Below are positions 43,309 to 52,090 of a stretch of DNA of 64,000 bases, one piece after another. Numbering within the stretch: position 1 is the stretch's first letter; each line of letters starts with the position of its first letter. The notes under the pieces were generated by a model that was given only the letters and a program-made list of their open reading frames with translations, was not told where the DNA came from and made no database searches. The stretch comes from Acidovorax sp. NO-1 (GTDB lineage Bacteria > Pseudomonadota > Gammaproteobacteria > Burkholderiales > Burkholderiaceae_C), in assembly GCF_000238595.1 (NCBI RefSeq), contig NZ_AGTS01000137.1, positions 1 through 64,000 on the forward strand, in the 5' to 3' direction. The translations under genes were made by a program, and so were the position numbers.

Positions 43309-44910
43309 TCAGTACGCCACCGCGTGCCCGTCCTTGCGCGGGTCGGAACCGGCGATGTAGGTGTTGCCATTCCTGAGCACCAGCTGCGCGCCACCAAAGG
43401 CAAACACGCCGTTGCCCTCTTCCACCGTCACCTCGTGCCCGCGCGCGCGCAGCGCGGCCACCACGGCGGGGTCGAACCCCAGCTCTACCGACACACCCTT
43501 GCCGCCGGTGATGCGCCAGCGCGGGGCATCGACAGCGGCCTGCGGGTTCTGGCCGTAGCGCAGCACGCGCAGCGCCATCTGCGTGTGGCCCTGGCTTTGC
43601 ATGGGGCCGCCCATCACGCCGAAGGCCATCTGGGGCGTGCCGTCGGCATGCATGGCAAAGGCCGGAATGATGGTGTGCGAGGGGCGCTTGCCCGGCGCCA
43701 CCTGGTTGGCGTGGCCCGGCACCAGATTGAAGTTGTGGCCGCGGTTCTGCAGGCTGATGCCGGTACCCGGCACCACCACGCCCGAACCAAAGCCCATGTA
43801 GTTGGACTGGATGAACGAAATCATCATGCCCTGGCTGTCTGCCGCCGCCAGGTACACGGTGCCGCCGGGGCGCGGGGCGCCGTGGCCGGGATCGCCCGCG
43901 CGCTCGGGGTCGATGAGGGCGGCGCGACCTTTCAGGTAGTCGGGGTGCAGCAGCTCGGCGGGCGTGACGTGCATGGCGTCGATGTCGGCGTTGTACTGGT
44001 GCAGGTCGGCAAATGCGAGCTTCATGGCCTCGATGCTGGCGTGCACGGTCTCGATATCGTCCACGGGGTGCTGGCCCACGCCATGGGCGTCGAGCATGCC
44101 CAGCGCCATCAGTGCGGCGATGCCCTGGCCGTTGGGCGGAATTTCATGGATCACGGAATCGCCAAAGCGCTGGCTGATCGTGCCCACCCAGTCGGCCTGG
44201 TGCGCGGCCAGGTCGGCCAGCGTCATGGCGCCGCCGTTGGCCTGCGAATGCGCGGCGATGCGCTCGGCGATCACGCCCCGGTAGAAGGCCTCGCCCTCGG
44301 TTTCGGCAATGAGCTCCAGCGTGCGCGCATGGGCCTCGCTGCGAAAAATCTCCCCCGCCACCGGCGTGCGGCCGCCGGGCATGAAGCACTCGGCAAAGCC
44401 CGGTTGCGCCCCCAGCTTGGCCGCACCCAGCGCCCACAGTTTGGCAATGGTGGGCGACACGGGAAACCCGTTGCGCGCGTAGTCGATGGCGGGCTGCGCC
44501 AGCTGTGCAAACGGCAGCTTGCCCAGTCGCCTGGAAAGCGCCACCCAGGCGGACACGGCGCCGGGCACGGTGACGGCGTTCCAGCCCGTCTCAGGGATGC
44601 CGCCCAGCTTCTCGAAATACTCCGGCGTCCACGCCGCAGGCGAGCGGCCCGAGGCATTGAGGCCGTGCAGCTCCTTGCCGTCCCACACGATGGCAAACCC
44701 GTCGCTGCCCAGGCCACAGCCCGTGGGCTCCACCACCGTGAGCGCCATGGCGGCGGCAATCGCGGCGTCCACCGCATTGCCCCCGGCGAGCAGCATGCGC
44801 AGCCCCGCCTGCGCGGCCAACGGCTGCGAGGTGGAAACCACATTGCGCCCCATGACCGCGCTGCGGTGGGAGGCATAGGGAAGGGACCAGTCGAGAGATG
44901 GGGTGTTCAT
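43309..44910 (-). CDS. ggt: Gamma-glutamyltransferase family protein
   Basis: 533 aa from the ATG at 44910 (MNTPSLDWSLPYASHRS). The proenzyme cleaves itself before a nucleophilic Thr, here GGTVYLAAADSQGMMIS. Other marks are GGNAVDAAIAAAMALTVVEP near the N-terminus and LHPDYLKGRAALID. No signal peptide is visible, so the enzyme is probably cytoplasmic, unlike periplasmic E. coli Ggt. Members of this subgroup may act on other gamma-glutamyl or cephalosporin-like substrates. Confidence 0.88.
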   Translation of the reverse strand: MNTPSLDWSLPYASHRSAVMGRNVVSTSQPLAAQAGLRMLLAGGNAVDAAIAAAMALTVVEPTGCGLGSDGFAIVWDGKELHGLNASGRSPAAWTPEYFEKLGGIPETGWNAVTVPGAVSAWVALSRRLGKLPFAQLAQPAIDYARNGFPVSPTIAKLWALGAAKLGAQPGFAECFMPGGRTPVAGEIFRSEAHARTLELIAETEGEAFYRGVIAERIAAHSQANGGAMTLADLAAHQADWVGTISQRFGDSVIHEIPPNGQGIAALMALGMLDAHGVGQHPVDDIETVHASIEAMKLAFADLHQYNADIDAMHVTPAELLHPDYLKGRAALIDPERAGDPGHGAPRPGGTVYLAAADSQGMMISFIQSNYMGFGSGVVVPGTGISLQNRGHNFNLVPGHANQVAPGKRPSHTIIPAFAMHADGTPQMAFGVMGGPMQSQGHTQMALRVLRYGQNPQAAVDAPRWRITGGKGVSVELGFDPAVVAALRARGHEVTVEEGNGVFAFGGAQLVLRNGNTYIAGSDPRKDGHAVAY

Positions 44911-44983
44911 AGCGTTCTGACTCTGTTGCCCCGCACAGGGCGGGCTGCATGAAACTGGCGCGGCGCAAAGCGGGGACGCCGAG

Positions 44984-45050
44984 GAAGGGCCGCCCCGCAC
45001 CGAGGGCGTCGTCACCCTGGGGGGAAGTCGCCAAAGGCGACTCAGGGGGA
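44984..45050. repeat. REP family A, copy 5 (Bug/ggt gap, inverted)
   Basis: AAGGGCCGCCCCGCACCGAGGG, CGTCGTCACCCTGGGGGG, GTCGCCAAAGGCGAC and TCAGGGGGA. Nearly the same layout as copy 2 at 20826. It fills the 142-nt space between the two minus-strand genes. Confidence 0.7.
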
Positions 45051-45052
45051 TG

Positions 45053-46039
45053 TCACTCCACCACTATTTTGTGTTGCCGAATCACAGCCGCCCAGCGGTT
45101 GCTGTCGGACTGCACCATGGCGCCAAACTGTGCCGGGGTGCTGGGCGCTGCGGGTTCCACACCCAGCTTGGCCAGGCTCTCGGCCACCTCGGGCGCCTGC
45201 ACGGCCTTGGCAAAGGCCTTGTGCACCTTGTCGACCAGCGCCGCCGGCGCGCCTGCAGGCAGGTACACACCAAACCAGGTCACCGACGAATAGCCGGGCA
45301 GGCCGGATTCGGCCAGCGTGGGCAGCTCGGGCGCGAGGGCGCTGCGCTTTTCGCTGGTGACAGCGATGGCGCGCAGGCGGCCCGCCTTGGCGTGGGGCAT
45401 GCCGGTGGGCAGCGAATCAAACAGCACATGGGTCTGCCCGGCGATCAGGTCGGGGATGGCCAGGGCCGTGCCCTTGTAGGGGATGTGCGTCATCTCCACA
45501 CCCGCCTGGGCGCTGAAGGCCGCCGTGTTCAGGTGCACGATGGTGCCGTTGCCGCTGGTGGCGTAGTTGAGCTTGCCGGGGTTGGCCTTGCCGTAGGCGA
45601 TCAGCTCGGCCACGGTCTTGACGGGCAACGAGTTGGTGACCAGCACCACGCTGGGCGCGTCGGCCACATGGGCCACCGGCACAAAGTCCTTGCGCGGGTC
45701 GTACGCCAGCTTGGGCATGAGGTGGGGCGAAATCGCGTGCGTGCTGCTGGTAGTCAGCAGCAGGGTGTAGCCGTCAGGCGCTGCCTTGGCGGCTTCGGCC
45801 GTGCCGATGGTGCCGCCCGCGCCGGGCTTGTTGTCCACCACCATCTGCTGGCCCAGGTCAGTGGCCACACGCTGGGTGACCACGCGGGCCACCAGGTCGG
45901 TGGCGCCACTGGCCGGAAACGGCACGATCACGCGCACGGGCCGGTCAGGCCACGCCGCAGCCTGTGCATGCGCGGTGGAAACAGATGCCAGCAGGCCGGC
46001 CAGGCCCAGCACGCCAAGACTCCAGGAAACAAGACGCAT
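45053..46039 (-). CDS. Bug-family tripartite tricarboxylate transporter binding protein
   Basis: 328 aa from the ATG at 46039 (MRLVSWSLGVLGLAGLL). A signal peptide ending near AHAQA is followed by WPDRPVRVIVPFPASGATDLVARV, the hallmark opening of Bug proteins. These periplasmic receptors bind carboxylates or other small molecules and are greatly expanded in the Burkholderiales. No TctA/TctB membrane genes are adjacent. It is divergent from a LysR gene that probably controls it. Confidence 0.93.
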   Translation of the reverse strand: MRLVSWSLGVLGLAGLLASVSTAHAQAAAWPDRPVRVIVPFPASGATDLVARVVTQRVATDLGQQMVVDNKPGAGGTIGTAEAAKAAPDGYTLLLTTSSTHAISPHLMPKLAYDPRKDFVPVAHVADAPSVVLVTNSLPVKTVAELIAYGKANPGKLNYATSGNGTIVHLNTAAFSAQAGVEMTHIPYKGTALAIPDLIAGQTHVLFDSLPTGMPHAKAGRLRAIAVTSEKRSALAPELPTLAESGLPGYSSVTWFGVYLPAGAPAALVDKVHKAFAKAVQAPEVAESLAKLGVEPAAPSTPAQFGAMVQSDSNRWAAVIRQHKIVVE

Positions 46040-46235
46040 ACAAAGCACTCCAGAACAGGACGACGACCGTCGGAAAAAAGGAAGCGCAGGCCCTGACCCC
46101 AGTTTGCAGGCACCGCCCGCGCGCTGCGGAACGGGCCCATCTTAGGAAGCTCTGCCTTGCTTTACCACCAGCAAATCAGCAAGCAGCTTTGCCATTGCGG
46201 CAAACCGGCGGATACTCGGCGGCGCCAGGACCGCC

Positions 46236-47183
46236 ATGACAAACCCACCCACGCCCCCACCGCCACGCGCGCACCTGCTGCAAGACACCACCCTGCGCTA
46301 TTTTCTGGAAGTGGCGCAGAGCGGATCGCTCACCGAGGCATCCGCCCGCCTGCACGTGGCCGCGTCTGCGCTGAGCCGCCAGATCGCCGGGCTGGAGGCC
46401 CAGCTGGGCACGCCGCTGTTCGAGCGCCACCCGCGCGGCATGGTGCTGACGGCGGCGGGGGAGATTCTGGCCGTGCACGCCCGCCGCACAGTGCTCGACG
46501 CCGAGCGCGCCCTGGGCGAGATCGGCGCGCTGCAGGGCCTGCGCGCCGGGCAGGTGCGCCTGGCCACGTCTGATGCCTTTGCCAACGAGCTGGTGCCACG
46601 CCTGTGCGTGGAGTTTCAGCGCACGCACGCGGGCATCGAGTTCAGCGTCATCGCGCTGCCCACGGCCCAGGTGCCCGACGCCGTGCGCAGCGGCGCGGCC
46701 GACATTGGCCTGTGCTTCAGCCGCGCGCCGCACAAGGACATCGCGGTGGCCTACCGCCAGAGCGCCCCCGTGCTGGCGCTGGTGCTGCCCGGCCACCCGC
46801 TCGCAACCCAAGGCAGCGTCACCATCGCCGAGCTGACGCGCTACCCGCTGGCGCTGCCACCGGCAGAGACCACTGTGCGCCAGATGATCGACATCGTGTG
46901 CAGCCGCCTGGGGCTGCAGCTGGCGCCGGTGCTGATCAGCAACCATGCGAAGACGGTCATCCACTTTGTGCTGCACGGCGGCGGCGTGTCGGTGGCCAGC
47001 GAGATCGCCGTGCGCCACCTGGTTGCAGAGGGCGCCATCGTGGCCCTGCCCATCAGCGACCAGGGCATGGATTTTCGCGATGTGGAGGTGCAGACGCTGG
47101 CCGGGCGCAGCCTGCCGGTGGCCGTGCAGGCGTTTCTGGAGCTGCTCAGGGAGCGGCTGCCAGGCAGCGTCGGGCCCCATTGA
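46236..47183 (+). CDS. LysR-family transcriptional regulator
   Basis: 315 aa. The N-terminal helix-turn-helix is LRYFLEVAQSGSLTEASARLHVAASALSRQI in two parts, with the usual LysR linker, then a periplasmic-binding-like effector domain. It is divergent from the Bug gene, with 196 nt between starts. This is the common arrangement in which the regulator responds to the transported ligand. Ligand unknown. Confidence 0.92.
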   Translation: MTNPPTPPPPRAHLLQDTTLRYFLEVAQSGSLTEASARLHVAASALSRQIAGLEAQLGTPLFERHPRGMVLTAAGEILAVHARRTVLDAERALGEIGALQGLRAGQVRLATSDAFANELVPRLCVEFQRTHAGIEFSVIALPTAQVPDAVRSGAADIGLCFSRAPHKDIAVAYRQSAPVLALVLPGHPLATQGSVTIAELTRYPLALPPAETTVRQMIDIVCSRLGLQLAPVLISNHAKTVIHFVLHGGGVSVASEIAVRHLVAEGAIVALPISDQGMDFRDVEVQTLAGRSLPVAVQAFLELLRERLPGSVGPH

Positions 47184-47205
47184 GTCGGGATCAATCCACG
47201 TCAAA

Positions 47206-47264
47206 CCGTTCACGCTCGCTTGTCGAAGCGCCGCGAAAGGCTTCGACTAGCTCAGCCCGAACGG
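47206..47264. repeat. REP family C palindrome overlapping ung 3' end
   Basis: Imperfect palindrome with outer arms CCGTTC / GAACGG and inner arms TGTCGAAGC / GCTTCGACT around GCCGCGAAAG. It lies between the convergent LysR and ung genes. It contains the ung stop codon (47252-47254) and the codons just before it. Related GTCGAAGC...GCTTCGAC elements are common in this family of bacteria (from memory). Confidence 0.7.
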
Positions 47265-48028
47265 GGGTGGTTCAGTTCAAAGATGCCGACCCCATGCGGC
47301 ACTGAGCCCCCCTCCTGCTGTTGGCGAAAATCCCGCGCCTTGCCAAAGTGCCCGTTGCCAATGAAAGGCACCGGCGGGCGCAGCGCCGACAGCGGCGAGG
47401 GGTGGTTGGACATGAGCACGAGGTGCCCCTTGTCCTGCGGGATCAGCGCACGCTTGCCCTGCGCGTGCGCCCCCCACAGCATGAACACCACCGGGCGCGG
47501 GCCCTCGGCCACATGGCGGATGACGGCGTCGGTGAGCTGCTCCCAGCCCTTGCCCGCGTGGCTGGCGGGCTGGCCCTCTTCCACCGTGAGGCCGGTGTTG
47601 AGCAGCAGCACGCCGTTTTGGGCCCATGTCACCAGGCTGCCGCCGGGCTCGGGAAAGGGCGGAAACGGCGTACCCAGGTCGCGCTGCATTTCCTTGAAAA
47701 TGTTGCGCAGCGAGGGAGGCAGCTGCACGCCGGGCGCCACCGAGAACGCCAGCCCCTCGGCCTGCCCGCGGCCGTGGTATGGGTCCTGCCCCAGGATGAC
47801 CACGCGCACCGCGTCGGGCGGTGTGAGACTCAGCGCGCGCAGGGGCTGCGGCGGGAAGATCACAGCCCCCGCGTGCAGCCGCGCCTGCAGGAACGCGAGC
47901 AGCGCCTGCCCCCGGTCCCCGGCAAAGAACGCATCCACCAACGCTTGCCAGCCCGTCGCCACCGGCCAGTCGGCCGGGTTGGCACTCTGGAGCTGGGTGG
48001 CAGTCTGCCAATCTGAATTTATGGTCAA
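47252..48028 (-). CDS. ung: Uracil-DNA glycosylase
   Basis: 258 aa. It removes uracil from DNA. Catalytic Asp lies in VILGQDPYHGRGQAEGLAFSV (family 1 signature) and the His in SNHPSPLSA. The C-terminal FELNHPRSG is partly encoded by a palindromic repeat. No ATG fits; translation seems to start at the TTG at 48028 or a nearby alternative. It lies downstream of trpC across a family B repeat. Confidence 0.93.
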   Translation of the reverse strand: MTINSDWQTATQLQSANPADWPVATGWQALVDAFFAGDRGQALLAFLQARLHAGAVIFPPQPLRALSLTPPDAVRVVILGQDPYHGRGQAEGLAFSVAPGVQLPPSLRNIFKEMQRDLGTPFPPFPEPGGSLVTWAQNGVLLLNTGLTVEEGQPASHAGKGWEQLTDAVIRHVAEGPRPVVFMLWGAHAQGKRALIPQDKGHLVLMSNHPSPLSALRPPVPFIGNGHFGKARDFRQQQEGGSVPHGVGIFELNHPRSG

Positions 48029-48034
48029 AACAGG

Positions 48035-48070
48035 CTCCAGCGCTTACCCATCAAGCGCAAACAGCTATCA
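48035..48070. repeat. REP family B (trpC/ung gap)
   Basis: Hairpin GCGCTT-ACCCATC-AAGCGC and CAGCTATCAAAAC; 25 nt identical to the copy at 26786. It sits just upstream of the presumed ung start and after the trpC stop. Confidence 0.8.
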
Positions 48071-48082
48071 AAACAGGAGTGT

Positions 48083-48892
48083 TCAACCTGTCTCACCGAA
48101 GAGCTTGGCCAGTGCCTGGCCGGGATCGTCGGCGCGCATGAAGGCTTCGCCCACCAGGAAGGCATGCACGCCGGCGTCGCGCATGGTCTTCACATCGGCG
48201 GGCTTCAAGATGCCGGACTCGGTGACCAGCAAGCGATCCTGCGGCACGTCTTTCAACATGCCGAGCGTGGTGTCCAGCGTGACCTCGAACGTGCGCAGGT
48301 TGCGGTTGTTGATGCCGACCAGCGGGGTCTTGAGCTTGAGGGCGCGCTCCAGCTCGGGCCGATCGTGCACCTCCACCAGCACCGCCATGTCCAGGCTGCG
48401 GGCAATGGCTTCAAACTCGGCCATCTGGGCATCGTCCAGGCAGGCGGCAATCAGCAGGATGGCATCGGCACCCATGGCGCGCGACTCATAAATTTGATAC
48501 GCGTCGACCATGAAATCCTTGCGCAGCACCGGCAGCAGGGTGCTCGCGCGGGCCTGCTTCAGGTAGTCGGGCTGGCCCTCAAAGAACTGGCGGTCGGTCA
48601 GCACCGACAGGCAGGCCGCGCTCACCTTCCCATCGCCTTCCATATAGCTCTGCGCAATGTCAGCGGGCTCGAAGTCGGCGCGCAGCACGCCCTTGGAGGG
48701 GCTGGCCTTCTTGATCTCGGCAATCACCGCCGCCTGGCCCTTGGCGATCTTGGCGCGCAGCGCGCCTTCAAAGTCGCGCGTGAGCACACGGCTCTCGGCG
48801 TCGGCGCGCATGGCTTCAAAGGACAGGCGCTTTTTGGCGGCGGCCACTTCTTCGTGCTTGACGGCCACGATCTTATTCAGGATGTCACTCAT
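48083..48892 (-). CDS. trpC: Indole-3-glycerol-phosphate synthase
   Basis: 269 aa. It closes the indole ring in tryptophan synthesis. Markers: [37 protein letters not shown] (in part) and [13 protein letters not shown]. It is monofunctional (no fused trpF). Its ATG overlaps the stop of the small membrane protein gene as ATGA, so it depends on translation of that gene. Confidence 0.96.
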   Translation of the reverse strand: MSDILNKIVAVKHEEVAAAKKRLSFEAMRADAESRVLTRDFEGALRAKIAKGQAAVIAEIKKASPSKGVLRADFEPADIAQSYMEGDGKVSAACLSVLTDRQFFEGQPDYLKQARASTLLPVLRKDFMVDAYQIYESRAMGADAILLIAACLDDAQMAEFEAIARSLDMAVLVEVHDRPELERALKLKTPLVGINNRNLRTFEVTLDTTLGMLKDVPQDRLLVTESGILKPADVKTMRDAGVHAFLVGEAFMRADDPGQALAKLFGETG

Positions 48893-49374
48893 GGCGATTT
48901 ATTGGAGAGTTTGGAGATGTGGAAGTGAAGACGCCACCAGAACCAAATTTGAATCCCGTTAAAGATAAAAAATTGGACCACCTGCCAGGCAAACACGGGA
49001 TCACGAAACGACTGATGGTTGATGACCAATGGGAATAGATACCACGAGGCCCAATAGAGTGCCTGCGACGCCAGCAAGACCACCATTCCGAGTGGCACGC
49101 TCAATGGGATCAGTCGAAGAAGTAGATCACGCCCCGATGCTCCTCCATTGGCTTTGAATACCTCATGCAAACCGATCCAGAGCACGGCTAGCGCAGCCAA
49201 TACGTCGTACAGTAAAAACCAGCCCAGCTGCAGACCAGCCCAGGCTGCATGGTAGTAATAAAAGAGCCAAATCACTGACGAGACAAGCCAGTAGCGCATC
49301 TCATCGTGTGCAGTAACGCTGCCGATCCTAAGCGCCTCCCTAGTGTGTCGAGCCGAAAAGGGGTGAAAACTCAT
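48889..49374 (-). CDS. Uncharacterised membrane protein inside the trp operon
   Basis: 161 aa from the ATG at 49374 ([18 protein letters not shown]). Four hydrophobic segments are visible (about residues 27-47, 51-67, 84-105 and 120-142), rich in Trp, Tyr and Phe. No domain recognised. Base composition is clearly lower in GC than the trp genes, which points to recent insertion. It starts 70 nt after the trpD stop and ends in an ATGA overlap with trpC. Inner-membrane location is inferred from hydropathy only. Confidence 0.75.
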   Translation of the reverse strand: MSFHPFSARHTREALRIGSVTAHDEMRYWLVSSVIWLFYYYHAAWAGLQLGWFLLYDVLAALAVLWIGLHEVFKANGGASGRDLLLRLIPLSVPLGMVVLLASQALYWASWYLFPLVINHQSFRDPVFAWQVVQFFIFNGIQIWFWWRLHFHISKLSNKSP

Positions 49375-49444
49375 GGCCTGCCTTTGACGATTGACCTCAG
49401 ACGGGATAAACAAACTGACGGAGGCAAAACGGACTGACTTGACA

Positions 49445-50476
49445 TCACACCGCCAGCACATGCGAGCGTGTAACCATCTGCTCCAGCTTGTCCAGCGCCG
49501 CACCGGAGGCGATGGCGGCACGCGCCTTCTCGAGCCCTGCGGGCACCGAATCGGCCACATTGGCCGCATACAGCGCCACGCCGGCGTTCAGGCAAACGAT
49601 GTCCTGCGCGGCGCCGGGCTCACCCTTGAGCACGCCGATCAGCATCTCGCGCGACTGCTCGGGCGTTTCGACCTTGAGCGCACGGTTGCTGGCCATCGGC
49701 AGGCCGAAGTCCTCGGGGTGGATTTCGTACTCGGTGATCTGGCCGTTCTTCAGCTCGCCCACCAGGGTGGCGGCACCCAGGCTCACTTCGTCCATGCCGT
49801 CGCGGCCGTAGACCACCAAGGCATGCTCGGCGCCCAGGCGCTGCAGCGCGCGCACCTGGATGCCGACGAGGTCGGGGTGGAACACGCCCATCAGGATGTT
49901 GGGTGCCCCGGCCGGGTTGGTCAGCGGGCCCAGGATGTTGAAGATGGTGCGCACGCCCAGCTCCTTGCGCACCGGCGCCACGTTCTTCATGGCCGGGTGG
50001 TGGTTGGGCGCAAACATGAAGCCGATGCCGACTTCTGCGATGCACTGGGCGATCTGCTCGGGCTTGAGGTTGATGTGGATGCCCAGGGCATCCATCACGT
50101 CGGCGCTGCCGCTTTTGCTGGATACGCCCCGGCCGCCATGTTTGCTGACCTTGGCGCCCGCTGCGGCGGCCACGAACATCGAGCAGGTGGAGATGTTGAA
50201 GGTGTTGGCGCCGTCGCCGCCCGTGCCGACGATGTCCACCAGGTGCTTGCTGTCCGGCACGTGGACCTTGGTGGAAAACTCGCGCATGACCTGGGCTGCG
50301 GCGGTGATCTCGCCGATGGTTTCCTTCTTCACGCGCAGGCCGGTGATGATGGCTGCGGTCATGACGGGCGAGAGCTCGCCGCTCATGATCATGCGCATCA
50401 GGTGCAGCATTTCGTCGTGAAAGATTTCGCGGTGCTCGATGGTGCGCTGCAGCGCTTCCTGGGGGGTGATGGACAT
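49445..50476 (-). CDS. trpD: Anthranilate phosphoribosyltransferase
   Basis: 343 aa from the ATG at 50476 ([19 protein letters not shown]). Joins anthranilate and PRPP. The PRPP loop [15 protein letters not shown] and [20 protein letters not shown] are intact, as is [12 protein letters not shown]. It follows the LysE-type gene by 23 nt. Confidence 0.96.
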   Translation of the reverse strand: MSITPQEALQRTIEHREIFHDEMLHLMRMIMSGELSPVMTAAIITGLRVKKETIGEITAAAQVMREFSTKVHVPDSKHLVDIVGTGGDGANTFNISTCSMFVAAAAGAKVSKHGGRGVSSKSGSADVMDALGIHINLKPEQIAQCIAEVGIGFMFAPNHHPAMKNVAPVRKELGVRTIFNILGPLTNPAGAPNILMGVFHPDLVGIQVRALQRLGAEHALVVYGRDGMDEVSLGAATLVGELKNGQITEYEIHPEDFGLPMASNRALKVETPEQSREMLIGVLKGEPGAAQDIVCLNAGVALYAANVADSVPAGLEKARAAIASGAALDKLEQMVTRSHVLAV

Positions 50477-50499
50477 GACGGTGTCTCCTGGGTTGGCGG

Positions 50500-51171
50500 T
50501 CAGGCCGCCGGTGGATCGGTAAAGGCCAGCTTGAGTCCGAAGCCGATGAACATGGCACCCGCCGCGCGGTCCAGCCAGTGCATGCCGCGCTGCAGCGCCG
50601 TGGCGCGGCGGGCCATCCACGACGCTGCCAGCGCCCAGCCCGTGTTGACGGGGATGGCGTTGACGTTGAACAGCACGCCCAGCAGCACAAAGGCCAACGC
50701 CTTGTTGTCCGCGCCCGGCGCAATGAACTGCGGCACAAAGGCCAGGAAGAAGATGGCGACCTTGGGGTTGAGCACGTTGGTCCAGAAGCCACCGAGGAAC
50801 ACCTTGGAGAGCGGTGTGTGTTGCACAGGGGCGGCCCGCGCCGCCGCAAGAGCAGCCGTGTTGCCGTTCTCAGCGTTGGGCTTTGCCAGCAGCATGCGCA
50901 CGCCCATCCACATCAGGTACGCCGCGCCGATCCACTTGAGCACAGTGAACGCCGTGGCCGAGGTGGCCAGCAACGCGCCCACACCCACGGCCGCGGCAAA
51001 GATGTGCACAAAGCACCCGGCCGTGATGCCCAGCCCCGCCACGATGCCCGCGCGCGTGCCGGAGCGCAGCGCGTTGGTGACGATGTAGAGCACATCCGGG
51101 CCGGGCGTGAGGTTCAGCAGCCAGCCTGCGGCGATGAAGATCACCAACTGGTGGAGATCGATGAAGTTCAC
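50500..51171 (-). CDS. LysE/RhtB-family amino-acid exporter
   Basis: 223 aa from the GTG at 51171, which overlaps the trpG stop as GTGA. Six hydrophobic segments and the N-terminal motif [16 protein letters not shown] are family features. These proteins export amino acids such as lysine, threonine or homoserine lactones. Encoded between trpG and trpD, it may relieve excess tryptophan or a pathway intermediate; this is inferred only from position. Confidence 0.88.
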   Translation of the reverse strand: MNFIDLHQLVIFIAAGWLLNLTPGPDVLYIVTNALRSGTRAGIVAGLGITAGCFVHIFAAAVGVGALLATSATAFTVLKWIGAAYLMWMGVRMLLAKPNAENGNTAALAAARAAPVQHTPLSKVFLGGFWTNVLNPKVAIFFLAFVPQFIAPGADNKALAFVLLGVLFNVNAIPVNTGWALAASWMARRATALQRGMHWLDRAAGAMFIGFGLKLAFTDPPAA

Positions 51172-51758
51172 GCGCGCTGCTCCAGAAAGTTCTGGAGCAT
51201 GGCGTGGCCGTGTTCGGTGAGGATGCTCTCGGGGTGGAACTGCACGCCTTCGATGGGCAGCGTCTTGTGGCGCACGCCCATGATTTCGCCGTCGTCGGTC
51301 CAAGCGGTCACTTCGAGCACGTCGGGGCAGGTGGCGCGCTCGATGGCCAGCGAGTGGTAACGGTTCACCGTGAACTTCTCGGGCAGGCCCGCAAACACGC
51401 CCTTTTGTGTGGTGGTGATGACGCTGGTCTTGCCGTGCATCAGCTCCTGCGCACGGATGATGTTGCCGCCGAACGCTGCGCCAATGGCCTGGTGGCCCAG
51501 GCACACGCCCAGGATGGGCAGCTTGCCCGCAAAGTGCTCAATCGCTGCCACGGAGATACCGGCCTCCGCAGGTGAGCAAGGGCCGGGCGAGATGACCAGG
51601 CGGTCGAGCTGACCAGCGTTCAGGCGCGCCTCGATCTCGGCCACGGTGATCTCGTCGTTGCGGAACACCTCGACCTCGGCGCCCAGTTCACCAAAGTACT
51701 GAACGATGTTGTAGGTGAAGCTGTCGTAGTTGTCGACCATCAAGAGTTTGGTTGTCAT
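51168..51758 (-). CDS. trpG: Anthranilate synthase component II (glutamine amidotransferase)
   Basis: 196 aa class-I amidotransferase. Nucleophile Cys in [15 protein letters not shown] and the His-Glu pair in [13 protein letters not shown]. It supplies ammonia to TrpE and may also serve PabB. ATGA overlaps on both sides (with chorismate mutase and, as GTGA, with the exporter) indicate strict translational coupling. Confidence 0.96.
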   Translation of the reverse strand: MTTKLLMVDNYDSFTYNIVQYFGELGAEVEVFRNDEITVAEIEARLNAGQLDRLVISPGPCSPAEAGISVAAIEHFAGKLPILGVCLGHQAIGAAFGGNIIRAQELMHGKTSVITTTQKGVFAGLPEKFTVNRYHSLAIERATCPDVLEVTAWTDDGEIMGVRHKTLPIEGVQFHPESILTEHGHAMLQNFLEQRA

Positions 51759-52090
51759 GCGGCGCTCCCGGCAGTGGCGGGCTCGCGCAGGCGGGCGAAC
51801 TCGCGGTGTTCATAGGCAATGCAGGCTTCCATGAGGCTGCGGTAGATGGCTTCGATCACGTTGGCATCGCCACCTTCGGCCTGGGCGCGTTCGCGCACGC
51901 GGGCCACGATGGCCTCAATGCGCGCTTCATCGCGCACCTGTTCCACGCCTTGCTTGATGCGCGCGGCCTGGGTCATGTAGCCCACGCGCTCTACCAGCAG
52001 GGGCACCAGCACGTCGTCCAGCGCATCCACTTCGCGGCGCACGTCCTGCATCGTGGCGCAGTGTTTGGTTCGGGAAATGGCGCGGGTCAT
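51755..52090 (-). CDS. AroQ-type chorismate mutase
   Basis: 111 aa from the ATG at 52090 ([17 protein letters not shown]), overlapping the trpE stop as ATGA. The all-helical AroQ fold shows in [19 protein letters not shown] and [13 protein letters not shown]. It is closest in layout to short PchB-like mutases. It would send chorismate to prephenate, competing with the TrpE reaction encoded one gene earlier. This pairing inside a trp operon is known from related bacteria, but its logic is unclear. Confidence 0.88.
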   Translation of the reverse strand: MTRAISRTKHCATMQDVRREVDALDDVLVPLLVERVGYMTQAARIKQGVEQVRDEARIEAIVARVRERAQAEGGDANVIEAIYRSLMEACIAYEHREFARLREPATAGSAA

